Below, piece after piece: positions 1 through 8,955 of a stretch of 59,923 nt of DNA. The notes beneath the pieces are model-generated. The model saw nothing but the letters and a program-made list of their open reading frames with translations. It was not told where the DNA came from and searched no databases. This DNA comes from Candidatus Zhuqueibacterota bacterium (lineage in GTDB: Bacteria > Zhuqueibacterota > Zhuqueibacteria > Thermofontimicrobiales > Sulfurfontimicrobiaceae): NCBI GenBank assembly GCA_016927835.1, contig JAFGMA010000021.1, positions 1 to 59,923 of the forward strand, in the 5' to 3' direction. Positions within the stretch are counted from its first letter, which is position 1. Each line of letters opens with the position of its first letter. The translations under genes were made by a program, and so were the position numbers.

Positions 1-138
1 CATTACCAAGTACAGACAGACGTAATTATTGCGCAGTTATTTAATGCGTTTATTATAGAATATCCATTTGTCAAAGAAATATAAAAACTGGAATCAGGAT
101 TGCGTGAATCTTTCTGCTTTAGCGTATACCTCCCCTTC

Positions 139-1797
139 TCACAACTCCTCCAACACCTCAAATTCCGGCTTGATATCCACCGGAACGTGTGCCAATTTCG
201 GCAGGGTCGTTTGCATGCATTCGGGCATGGAGGCGTATGTTTCCAGCAGATTGCAGGCGCCTTTATAATCGCCTTCAGCCTGAATCGTGAGTAATTCACC
301 AATGAGTTCGCGTACCGCCGCCCGGATTTTAGTGTCGTCCACTGAAAATTTGCCGGTAGCGCTGTCATAAACAAATCCCCCCCGCCCCATCAAATAATTG
401 AATGCAATCATATTCGCCTTGCCGTGGGCTTCTTCGGCGCCGAAGCGCACCGACCGGAAGATGCCGGCGAGATAGGTGGCGTAAATTCCCGGCTCCAGTT
501 CTTCGGGAAAAACGCCTTTCTTGCACAGGTAAGCAAACGTATACAATCCGCCCACGTCGGCTTTGCATTCCTCGATGGCGGAATAAGTTTCCTGCAACAT
601 TTTCTGAACCGTGGTTTTTGTGCCGTCTTCCAATGTCAGCATTCCCGGTCCCAGCCCGTGAGTGGTTTCGTGCATCAGAATATGCGTGAACCAACGATCG
701 AAGGAAATCATCGGCAGCATGGTTTCATCGAGCACGATCCGGGCGATGGGCATATAGATTTTGTTGAATTTGGCTTCCGCGATATTTTTCAGCATGACTT
801 TTTTGCTGCCCTTGGCTTCGCGCACGCGTTCATCGTTCGGCAGGTTGAATGCCAGCGTTTGCACCCCGGCTTTGGTGTCGCCCGCGCTGAATACTTCCTG
901 AACAACTTTCACCGGCGAATATTCGCCGCGATTGAAATTTTTATATTCATTTTTAATGGGCCAATTCTCTTCCAACTTGTCCAGGTATTTTCCGACAATT
1001 GCCAATTTTTCGCTCTCCGCCGGATCGACCAGAGTCACAAAGGCTTCGAATGCTGCTTTGTAACCGAATAACTTATCTTCGTAGACTTCATACGGCCCAA
1101 TCACGACTTCAATCCGGCTATAGAGATCCATCCAGTCCATATCGCTTTGATAGTAATCATTGCTGCCGAACGCCTCGGCGCGTGAGTTCAAATACGTTGC
1201 GAGTGAGGCGTTTCCGGTGATTTCAGCGGCGTCCTGAAGCAGCACAGCCGCCGGTTCCAGCCACTGGCGATAGGCTTCGGAATAAGGCACTGCCACCAGT
1301 TGATCGCCCCGGCGTTGGATTCGCGTAAACGTATGCTCTAGCTGCTCCCTGTCCGCAGGATGGGCTTCAATCCAGGCATTGAATTCTTCTTTGGTCATGT
1401 CTTCGGGGTAAAAATTGGCTCCCAGGGGTTTCGGAGCCGTGCCGATGAAAGGTTTATCCGCTTCCAGACGATCAAACGGTCCGACCATGATGTCGAATAG
1501 TTGCTGCAAGGATTTATCCGCCGGATCGGTACTCGCCATGAGCTTTTCCCGCAATTCGGCATTCTTGCTGTAAACCTGGCGCAGAAAAATGTCATCCATC
1601 AATTTGGCGGCATCAACTATTTTCTTCAAGGCTTTGGATTCGGTTTCATCGAGCAGCGATTGATCGTATTTGATTGTTACCGGTGCGAACTTTGCCACCT
1701 GTTCGCTGACGTTGTATTGTTCCGTTTTTTTGCTGCAGGTTATGGCGAAGATGGCAATGAAAATCACAAACAGAAATAATGCTGTTAAACGCGTCAT
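139..1797 (-). CDS. Lipoprotein peptidase of the dipeptidyl-peptidase III (M49) type
   Basis: 552 aa. The N-terminus is a lipoprotein signal with a cysteine after a hydrophobic run (AITC-SKK, Cys about residue 21), so the mature protein should be membrane-anchored outside the cytoplasm. The zinc site reads HETTH at residues 376-380, followed by EECKAD near 409-414, matching the paired HEXX(G)H and EECxA(D/E) motifs of M49 peptidases. Classical DPP III has a six-residue HELLGH; this protein has the five-residue form, and the spacing to the EEC motif is about 30 residues, shorter than in the human enzyme. It is also shorter than the roughly 700-residue eukaryotic enzymes. A GGAGG lies just before the ATG. 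By family it would release dipeptides from oligopeptides; substrate unknown. It stands alone, transcribed away from nothing obvious within the window. Confidence 0.8.
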   Translation of the reverse strand: MTRLTALFLFVIFIAIFAITCSKKTEQYNVSEQVAKFAPVTIKYDQSLLDETESKALKKIVDAAKLMDDIFLRQVYSKNAELREKLMASTDPADKSLQQLFDIMVGPFDRLEADKPFIGTAPKPLGANFYPEDMTKEEFNAWIEAHPADREQLEHTFTRIQRRGDQLVAVPYSEAYRQWLEPAAVLLQDAAEITGNASLATYLNSRAEAFGSNDYYQSDMDWMDLYSRIEVVIGPYEVYEDKLFGYKAAFEAFVTLVDPAESEKLAIVGKYLDKLEENWPIKNEYKNFNRGEYSPVKVVQEVFSAGDTKAGVQTLAFNLPNDERVREAKGSKKVMLKNIAEAKFNKIYMPIARIVLDETMLPMISFDRWFTHILMHETTHGLGPGMLTLEDGTKTTVQKMLQETYSAIEECKADVGGLYTFAYLCKKGVFPEELEPGIYATYLAGIFRSVRFGAEEAHGKANMIAFNYLMGRGGFVYDSATGKFSVDDTKIRAAVRELIGELLTIQAEGDYKGACNLLETYASMPECMQTTLPKLAHVPVDIKPEFEVLEEL

Positions 1798-1996
1798 TGT
1801 ATCCTCCGAAATATGAATTGAGTTATTTTTGCGGATTATGACTTAATATTTCAAAATTAACACGAAAGGGCATGGTTCAAATCTCATCGGGAGCGGAATA
1901 ATCTTCGGAAACCCAAAATAGCTATTTATTGAGAAAAAGTCAATCTTTTTCAAGGCTCCGTTTGGAAATTTTCGAAGCCGCATTTTGTGCAAATAA

Positions 1997-3184
1997 TCAA
2001 TCATCGACTTTTGGATGCATCCACCGCCTCAAACTGAACAGCCGCTCCCCGGGCAACCGGATGCCGATTCGATGGGCAACTTTTCGCAATGGCAATACAT
2101 CCTGCTGCGGATTTCGCAACGCATCAGGCGCATGCTTGAAGCACTCCTCTGAAAAATGGTGCCGCAACAGCCTGTAATTCTTGTCGAAATCATTCGATGG
2201 CAGGGCTCTACTCGCCAGCCAGCCAAACGCCTCCAGTATATTTTGCAGCGCCTTGCCATCATTGAACGAAATAATCGGGATGGGGTAATCGCTGCCAAGA
2301 TAGAACCGGTGCGGATGTTCCTTGATGAAAGGCATGATTTTCCGAATGTATTTATACCTGCCCGGCAAACAAAAAGCTGACATATCAGCATACAACCGAG
2401 TACCCGTTTCCAGGGCTTTGGCGCGCTGAATCAGCGTTGTAAACACCGATTCCCAATAGTCATTCTCAGGATCGAGTATTGGTCCCAGCGGCGTTGCGGC
2501 ATGGGCGACAATGATCGTCGCACCTTCATCCAAAGCCATTTGAATGGCATCTCCGGGTTCCTGCGCATAGTTGCCAGCAGCCGAATTGAATCGCAGTGCA
2601 TCGCGCTTTGGCAATCCGCTCGGAATCGCCTCCTCCGGTCCCACGTGGAGTAAGAGCGGTAAATTCAGCGTTGCCAGCGTCCGGTAAAATCTCCTCGACA
2701 GCGGATGTGTCGGATCGATCGATTGGGAGGAAGGAATCCATTTGCAGAGCACCGCACCGCTTTCCGCACACCACCAGAGCCGCTCAATAGCATCTGGTGC
2801 GTATGGGTGCACCGAGCAGCCGAATAAAAATTTTTCATACATCTGCGCCAGGTGCGCGATATATTCATTGGAGACAAATAAATGGGAATGGGATTGATCC
2901 AACTGTCCATCTTCGGTATACACCTGATCCAATGCCAGCAGCACGATTTTATCCACATATTTCGAATGCTTGATCTGGCTGTACAGGGTGCTGATGTAAC
3001 GCGGTCCGGTGACCTGGGTTTGGCTGAGGCGAGTTACAAATTTGATCGCTTCGAAGGAAAGGCTGCGTTTGAATTCATCTGTCCAGTAATACATCGCCGG
3101 ATTCTCATTTTCGGGTCCACCAACGTGCACGTGAATATCAATGATATCCCCGGGACGTATAACCGAGTTAATTTTTGAAAACAT
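1997..3184 (-). CDS. Amidohydrolase family (TIM-barrel) metal-dependent hydrolase
   Basis: 395 aa. The metal-binding HxH (DIHVH, His18 and His20), later single histidines in LLLHVGPE and IIVAHAATP, and a C-terminal aspartate in YLGSDYPIP follow the order seen in the amidohydrolase-2 superfamily (PF04909-type), whose members hydrolyse or decarboxylate small organic acids and amides. No signal peptide, so cytoplasmic. GGGAGG sits upstream of the ATG. The 199-bp gap to the M49 gene downstream has no visible terminator, so the two could be cotranscribed. Nothing in the sequence fixes the substrate. Confidence 0.8.
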   Translation of the reverse strand: MFSKINSVIRPGDIIDIHVHVGGPENENPAMYYWTDEFKRSLSFEAIKFVTRLSQTQVTGPRYISTLYSQIKHSKYVDKIVLLALDQVYTEDGQLDQSHSHLFVSNEYIAHLAQMYEKFLFGCSVHPYAPDAIERLWWCAESGAVLCKWIPSSQSIDPTHPLSRRFYRTLATLNLPLLLHVGPEEAIPSGLPKRDALRFNSAAGNYAQEPGDAIQMALDEGATIIVAHAATPLGPILDPENDYWESVFTTLIQRAKALETGTRLYADMSAFCLPGRYKYIRKIMPFIKEHPHRFYLGSDYPIPIISFNDGKALQNILEAFGWLASRALPSNDFDKNYRLLRHHFSEECFKHAPDALRNPQQDVLPLRKVAHRIGIRLPGERLFSLRRWMHPKVDD

Positions 3185-3826
3185 CGATTCCTCCCTGCTT
3201 AAATACTTTTTTTTAACTTTTAAACGCGAAATATGTTCTCACAAAGAGCGAGCGCTTTGTTGATTTTTTTTAAATGCCTGAAGCGAGCACCATTTTCTCA
3301 TTCATCAATGTAATTTGTGAATCAACACGGGGCGTGACTGGCAACCATACTTATTTGGGCTAATTAAATATATTTTGCCGGAAGCCTGTCATTCTGGAAG
3401 AATCTTTTTGCGGTTATCCAGGATGTTAAAAATTTACACCATATTGCGAAATATAAAAAAATTCATCCTGAATGACATAGGCGTACTATTTTTGCTCATA
3501 GTGAGTATATTATTGAGCAATAGTTTACCCCTATTGATTTTTAATTTCAGAATAATGATTAGCGATATGCGATTTTGCGAAAGCTTAAATTCGCAAATCA
3601 AAAATCGTTACTCTTTATTGACAAATCATCTTTCAAGGTGTATTCGAAGAGGTATTTAACGACCACCATGTAATGAGCCAATAGTTGAGCCATCAGGCAA
3701 ATCGCAATCTTTTCCCTTGATATTCCTTTAATTTATAGCTATATTAAACACTTCAGTGACATAAATAAAAGAGACAACCGTTGCAGTCAGCAGGTACCAC
3801 ACACCCACAATTTGGATGCCCACTCT
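3185..3826. other. Non-coding interval between divergent genes
   Basis: 642 bp, A+T-rich, between the minus-strand amidohydrolase and the plus-strand glycosidase, so it should carry both promoters. A TTGACA at 3618-3623 followed 17 nt later by TATTCG is a possible but weak promoter toward the glycosidase. An inverted-repeat pair of dispersed-repeat type lies at 3388-3476. I see no convincing gene. Confidence 0.5.
3388..3476. repeat. Inverted pair of dispersed-repeat-like sequences
   Basis: GTCATTCTGGAAGAATC at 3388-3404 and ATTCATCCTGAATGAC at 3461-3476 are imperfect inverted copies: the reverse complement of the second starts GTCATTC(A)GGA(T)GAAT. They enclose about 56 nt of A+T-rich DNA. 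The motif resembles short palindromic dispersed repeats found between genes in many bacteria. Confidence 0.5.
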
Positions 3827-6007
3827 ATGAACCGAATTGAAATCGATATCAATGCCGGTTGGGATCTGATTCTTGAAAATAATCCCGGACTGGCACAACC
3901 GGAATATGAAGCCGAACCTGTTCTTAAAGTCAATCTTCCGCATACGTGGAATGCCACCGATACCTTTGTTCCCAGCCGCGGTTACTTTCGCGGCGTTGGC
4001 TGGTACCGCAAACGTTTTGTAATCCCATCGAATTTGTCTCACAAGCGCCTGCTTCTGAATTTTCTGGGCTTTTTTCAAACTGCAGAATTTTATCTCAATG
4101 GCACAAAAGTCCACAGCAGTATCGATGGTTTCACCGGCGAATGTTTCGATATTACGGATCACGCTAAAATCGGCGAAGAAAATTTGATCGCCGTGCGCGT
4201 GGATAATTCACACAATCCTGAAATTCTGCCAGGAAAAGACATCCCCGATTATGTGCTTTACGGCGGAATTTATCGCGAAGCATTTCTGGTTGCCACCAAC
4301 GATGCCTATATCCTCGAAAACGGCGTCGCCTTCACAACACCGGAGGTTAGTCGGGAACGGGCGCTGGCGCAGGTTTCGGTGCAATTGGGCACTTTGCGCG
4401 AAGCTAGTTTCACGGGCACGCTTACTGCCAGACTCCGTGATGAAGCGAAACGAATCATCTGTCAGGTGCAGCAGCCTGTGGCATTTAGTCAGTATGCTTC
4501 TGTCCAATTGACGCTGCCGGAAATCGAACAACCGCTGCTCTGGGATGTTGAGTCGCCCGTTCTGTATTCACTGGAAATCGAACTGGAAGATGCCGGTAGA
4601 CCTGTGGATGCGATCACCCTTAAGGCTGGATTTCGCTATTTTGAATTCACTTCCGATGAGGGATTTTTTCTGAATGGTCGACACGTGTTGCTCAAAGGGG
4701 TGAACCGGCACCAGGATTTCGGCGGACTGGGAAATGCCATCCCCGCCGAACTCCAGCGCCTGGACGCGGAAATAATCAAACGAATGGGCGGTAATTTCGT
4801 GCGCCTCTCACATTACCCGCAGCACCCGGCGTTCCTCGAGGCTTGTGACGAATTGGGCATTCTGGTGTTTGCTGAGATCGCGTCCTGGCAACATGTTGGC
4901 GGGGATGAATTCACGCAAAATGCACTGGCGATGATGGAAAGCATGATCATCCGCGATCGAAATCATTCGTGCATCATTCTGTGGGGATTGCTGAATGAAG
5001 GTCGAAATAAAGCGCTGTTCGATGCGCTGAATCGGAAAGCCAAACAATGCGATGCCACCCGACCCACGATTTACGCTGAAAATAAACCCGAAGAAGGTGA
5101 TGCCCTGGGCACCACAACCATTCCCGACGTCCTCGGTCTGAATTACAAAATTCCTCACCTCGACGACATTCGGAGCCGCTGGCAGGATAAAAAGCTGGTC
5201 TCCAGCGAACACACCAACGCAGACATGACAACCCGCGGTGACCTGCAAAAGGAGCTCGAATACGTTCAGAAATTGAATCACGATTTGAATGAAATTTATG
5301 CCCGAAAATACCTCGCCGGCAGTACGCTCTGGTGCATGCACGATTACGCAACGGATTATCGTCCCACCTGGCCCCACCATAAATCAGGCGCAATAGATCA
5401 CTTGCGATTGGAAAAGGAAGCCTTTTACATGCTTCAAAGCCATTGGCTGGATCAGCCGGTTCTGCACATCATGGGACATTACAATTATCAGCCAGGCGAA
5501 GCGGTCACCATTTGGATTATCACCAATTGCGAATCAGTAGAGCTGTTGGTTAACGGCAAGACACTGGGTAGCAAACGCGGGGGACGATTGCTCGCGTGGG
5601 ATATCGAATTTCAACCCGGAATCTTAAAGGCAATCGGCATCCGCGGCGACAGGCAGGTTCATTCCGTGCTCGAAACAACAGGAGCAGCCTGTCGAGTAGC
5701 TCTCAAGACGTCGAACTCCCGCTTGTTCGCCAATGGCAGGTGCGTCGCCTTGATCGATATCGAAGTGCTCGATAAACAGGATCGGCGAATCTGGTGCGAA
5801 GCCGATTGCGCAGTCTCAATCAACGGACCGGGCGAGTTCTGTGGCATGGGCGGATTGCCATACATCAAAATTCGCGCGGGAAAAGGGCGCATTGCTGTTC
5901 GGTCGCAGACGGAAACCGGTGAAATCTGCGTCAGCGCAGGCGTCCCCGGGCTTCTCAGCGACCGGGTGATACTAAACGTCAGCGAGCCAATCCCATCGAA
6001 GGCATGA
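3827..6007 (+). CDS. Glycoside hydrolase family 2 (beta-galactosidase/glucuronidase-like)
   Basis: 726 aa from the ATG at 3827; an in-frame TTG at 3812 is the alternative, and neither has a strong ribosome site (GGA about 10 nt before the ATG). Domain order is classic GH2: N-terminal sugar-binding jelly roll (about 1-170, with GWYRKRF and the FYLNG motif), an immunoglobulin-like domain (about 170-270), the catalytic TIM barrel (about 275-570, LKGVNRHQDFGG) and C-terminal beta domains. The acid/base glutamate is Glu391 in WGLLNEG and the nucleophile is probably Glu461 in VSSEHTNAD, 70 residues later as expected. No signal peptide, so probably intracellular. The next genes are an aldolase and a Gfo/Idh oxidoreductase, suggesting catabolism of a beta-linked sugar or sugar acid (inference). 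Confidence 0.88.
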   Translation: MNRIEIDINAGWDLILENNPGLAQPEYEAEPVLKVNLPHTWNATDTFVPSRGYFRGVGWYRKRFVIPSNLSHKRLLLNFLGFFQTAEFYLNGTKVHSSIDGFTGECFDITDHAKIGEENLIAVRVDNSHNPEILPGKDIPDYVLYGGIYREAFLVATNDAYILENGVAFTTPEVSRERALAQVSVQLGTLREASFTGTLTARLRDEAKRIICQVQQPVAFSQYASVQLTLPEIEQPLLWDVESPVLYSLEIELEDAGRPVDAITLKAGFRYFEFTSDEGFFLNGRHVLLKGVNRHQDFGGLGNAIPAELQRLDAEIIKRMGGNFVRLSHYPQHPAFLEACDELGILVFAEIASWQHVGGDEFTQNALAMMESMIIRDRNHSCIILWGLLNEGRNKALFDALNRKAKQCDATRPTIYAENKPEEGDALGTTTIPDVLGLNYKIPHLDDIRSRWQDKKLVSSEHTNADMTTRGDLQKELEYVQKLNHDLNEIYARKYLAGSTLWCMHDYATDYRPTWPHHKSGAIDHLRLEKEAFYMLQSHWLDQPVLHIMGHYNYQPGEAVTIWIITNCESVELLVNGKTLGSKRGGRLLAWDIEFQPGILKAIGIRGDRQVHSVLETTGAACRVALKTSNSRLFANGRCVALIDIEVLDKQDRRIWCEADCAVSINGPGEFCGMGGLPYIKIRAGKGRIAVRSQTETGEICVSAGVPGLLSDRVILNVSEPIPSKA

Positions 6008-6147
6008 TTTTCCAAAAGTTTCGAAATGGTATTGCTGCTTTGCTTTCAATCTTCGCAAAATATAAATCCGAAACGCGTTCATTATAACTCATTAAAATCA
6101 TTCAAGCTGAAATCAACTTGATATAACTTACAAAAGGACATTCGACT

Positions 6148-7149
6148 ATGAAACGCTTTAAAACTGTAACCCATCCGATCACCGGGAAAAAGATCCCTGA
6201 ATTTTTAACCGGCGTGATTACGCCAATGTTCACCCCCTGCCTTCCGGATTTATCACTCGATGTGCAGGGCTTTCGCAATATGGTAGAATTTTTTGTAAAA
6301 ACCAAATCCGTGCGCTCGCTTTTTCCGCGATGCGGTCTTGGCAGAATGTATACCTTCACGCCTGACGACGTCAGGACGGCAATCGACGCCATATCATCTC
6401 AAAATGCCGGACGGCTCTACTTTCTGCCCGGAACTGCCGGCTACTACTCGAACAATCCCAATGAAAAGCCTGATCCGGAAGTTTATATCCAGCAGTCGTT
6501 GGATTTGAGCTTATATGCGCAGGAAAAAGGAGCGGATGCGGTGGTTCTGGTGGTTCCATCCGCATTGCCGATCCCATCGGGTGGATCCGCTTCCGACGTG
6601 ATTTATAACTATTACGCCAAAATGAATGACGCACTCGACCTGCCGATTGTTGTATATCATCCGGGTCGCCTCGAAGAAGCGTATAATTTCACACCCGAAA
6701 TCATTGCACGTGTCAGCGCCCTGGATAAAGTGGTTGGAATGAAATTCAGCAGCGTCGATCTGTCAGATTATACAGACCTGACGATTGGCATCGGAGATAA
6801 CGACTTTTCGCTGTTCGCCGGATCAGAGTCGGTTTACCTCTATTCGATGCTGGTCGGCGGGCTGGGTGTCATCGGACAGGGCGCGGATAATATCCCAGAG
6901 ATCCTGAATGCCCTTTACAAATATTTCATGGCAGGCGATTATAAAAACGCCCGCGAAGCTCAACTCGATGTCAATCGAACATTGCTGTGCGCGAAAGAAG
7001 CCAATATGGGTCTGGTCGGGCTGCATTATCTCAAACATCGCGGTGTTGAGTTGAGTACCATCGCCAGGGGAGGCGCGCCTGAAACTGCCGCCAGGATCAA
7101 ACAGATAACCGAGGATACCGATCGGATTCTGGCGAAATACACGGATTAA
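6148..7149 (+). CDS. Dihydrodipicolinate synthase / N-acetylneuraminate lyase family aldolase
   Basis: 333 aa. A class I (Schiff-base) aldolase: Lys199 in VVGMKFSSVD is the expected lysine and Tyr170 in PIVVYHPG the catalytic tyrosine, 29 residues apart, close to the 28 in E. coli DapA. An extra N-terminal stretch of roughly 35 residues makes it longer than DapA (about 290 aa). AAAGGA precedes the ATG. Because it lies between a glycosidase and a sugar oxidoreductase rather than among lysine genes, I infer a catabolic 2-keto-3-deoxy-acid or sialic-acid-type aldolase, not the biosynthetic DapA; the sequence cannot decide the substrate. Confidence 0.82.
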   Translation: MKRFKTVTHPITGKKIPEFLTGVITPMFTPCLPDLSLDVQGFRNMVEFFVKTKSVRSLFPRCGLGRMYTFTPDDVRTAIDAISSQNAGRLYFLPGTAGYYSNNPNEKPDPEVYIQQSLDLSLYAQEKGADAVVLVVPSALPIPSGGSASDVIYNYYAKMNDALDLPIVVYHPGRLEEAYNFTPEIIARVSALDKVVGMKFSSVDLSDYTDLTIGIGDNDFSLFAGSESVYLYSMLVGGLGVIGQGADNIPEILNALYKYFMAGDYKNAREAQLDVNRTLLCAKEANMGLVGLHYLKHRGVELSTIARGGAPETAARIKQITEDTDRILAKYTD

Positions 7150-7613
7150 GATTCTGGCTTTTTTTCCGTTCCTCCGCTGGTTTTACGGATTTTGTATGTC
7201 GATATGAAGGAAGCGAAATACGCAGTTGAAAGAATACGACTCTTTTTTATAAAAATATTGATGTGTGAAAAGTCTGGTTCCCAAGAGAAGAGCTACAATA
7301 ACCAACACAGTTTGACAAATTATTTGCCGGAACAAGCAATGGGATCTTTGTTTGAGTTCTTCCCAGATCCATTGAAATAATTTCAAGACAAAGCCGGCAT
7401 TCATTTTCAGTAAAACAAAATTACCCCAATCCGTTCAACACATCACCGATGATCAGCTATTGAGATAAATACAATTAAATTAATGCTTATTCGCTAGAAT
7501 ACAGTGATAAGAAAGTATAATGAATTTGTAGAAGCAGAAAGCAATTTCTTCGTTTTGTATCCGGAACAGAATTTCTTGTAACAACTTTTCATTTTAATGA
7601 AGGAGAATCAACC
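7150..7613 (+). other. Intergenic interval, no gene seen
   Basis: 464 bp between the aldolase and the Gfo/Idh gene. It is A+T-rich and all short frames in it lack ribosome sites and recognisable sequence. A TTGACA at about 7311 has no matching -10. No hairpin with a T-run was found, so the region is probably a long leader plus promoter for the downstream gene. Confidence 0.4.
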
Positions 7614-8669
7614 GTGGCTGAAAAAAAATTAAAAACTGGCGTGATTGGCACCGGAATGGGGCGCTACCACATGGAAGCATACTCTCAAATGCCCGATGTG
7701 GAATTGATCGCTGTTTGCGATTTGAATGTGCCCGAAGCATCTTTATTCGCCGAAAAATGGGGCGCCAGGATCGTTACGGAAAATTATAAGGATCTTCTGA
7801 AAATTGATGAACTCGATGCCATCAGTATCGCCACACCGAATCACTGGCACGCGCCGATGACGATTGATTTTTTGAACGCCGGAAAACACGTTCTTTGCGA
7901 AAAACCCATGGCAACAACCTGGCAGGACGCCCGCGCAATGGTCGATGCTGCCAAAGCCAACAAGCGCCGGCTGATGATTGAACAATCGCTGCGCTTTTCA
8001 AAAGATTCGCATATTGTGAAATGGTATATTGATAATAACGACCTGGGGAATATCTATTTTTCCCGCGTCGGCTGGATTCGGAGGAAAGGCATGCCCGTGC
8101 TGAATTTTGATAAAAATGGCAGTATGGGGCGCGGGGAATGGTTTATCATTAAAAAGGAAGCCGGCGGCGGATCGTTGTACGATATCGGCGTGCATTTCAT
8201 CGATCTCGCCTGGTATTTTATGGGCAAACCCAAACCCGTTACCGTGAGCGGCGTGAGCTATCTCGAAGTTGCCAAACCTGAACTTCAGCGCAAAGAGCTC
8301 CCCCAGGAAGTCGATGAATTGTCTTCGGCGCTCATCAGGTTCGAGAATGGCGCAGCGCTGGAATGTATCATCTCCTGGGATGCGCACCAGGGTTCCGAGT
8401 ATAAATTGCAGGTCTTTGGCGACAAAGGCGGTGCGTCGATGAATCCCGCTAAAATATATCGCGGTACGCCGGTCATCGAAACGGTCGAGTTGGAGATTCC
8501 CACGGGCGGATTGCCGACCATAGCGCCTTATCGCCATTTCATCGACTGCATCAAAGATCCAGAAATGGAAATGATTGCATCCGGTGAAGAAGTGGTGACT
8601 ATCATACGCATTTTAAATGCCATTCAGGAATCCGCGGAAAAAGGCAGGGAAATTGTACTCGCCGATTAA
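7614..8669 (+). CDS. Gfo/Idh/MocA family NAD(P)-dependent sugar oxidoreductase
   Basis: 351 aa from a GTG start with AAGGAG eight nt upstream. The Rossmann N-terminus reads VIGTGMGRYH (glycine-rich nucleotide loop, residues about 10-16) and AVCDLN (acidic residue that selects NAD). The family signature CEKPMATT, whose lysine is catalytic, lies near residue 95, and GGGSLYDIGVHFIDLA near 180 contains the conserved Asp-x-x-x-His of the active site. The C-terminal half is the usual alpha/beta dimerisation domain. It oxidises or reduces a hydroxyl of a sugar or cyclitol; the preceding glycosidase and aldolase suggest the same pathway. Confidence 0.88.
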   Translation: MAEKKLKTGVIGTGMGRYHMEAYSQMPDVELIAVCDLNVPEASLFAEKWGARIVTENYKDLLKIDELDAISIATPNHWHAPMTIDFLNAGKHVLCEKPMATTWQDARAMVDAAKANKRRLMIEQSLRFSKDSHIVKWYIDNNDLGNIYFSRVGWIRRKGMPVLNFDKNGSMGRGEWFIIKKEAGGGSLYDIGVHFIDLAWYFMGKPKPVTVSGVSYLEVAKPELQRKELPQEVDELSSALIRFENGAALECIISWDAHQGSEYKLQVFGDKGGASMNPAKIYRGTPVIETVELEIPTGGLPTIAPYRHFIDCIKDPEMEMIASGEEVVTIIRILNAIQESAEKGREIVLAD

Positions 8670-8955
8670 CCTGCAGGGCGATGGGAGTTGACAATAATTC
8701 AACCAACCGAGGTTACCTCAATTTTCGCCAACATTTCCTTTGCTGCAGCCGTTTTTAGCGCTGCAGGCACATAATGCGATTGATGGGTATTTTTTACGGC
8801 ACTGAGAATTTTCGTCAATCGGAATTCATTGAGTCTCCCGATTGCGTTTGACGGCTCAATGCAACTGGCATCGAATGCGGTGCCAGTTGGAGATCGTACG
8901 GCACAACAGGCAGAGCATCGTCCTGAAATCCCCATGAAAATCAGGAGAATAACCA

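Noticed and set aside
3375..3659. Plus-strand frame of 94 codons with a hydrophobic middle
   Set aside because: It begins inside a dispersed-repeat-like sequence, has no ribosome site and reads through A+T-rich intergenic DNA.
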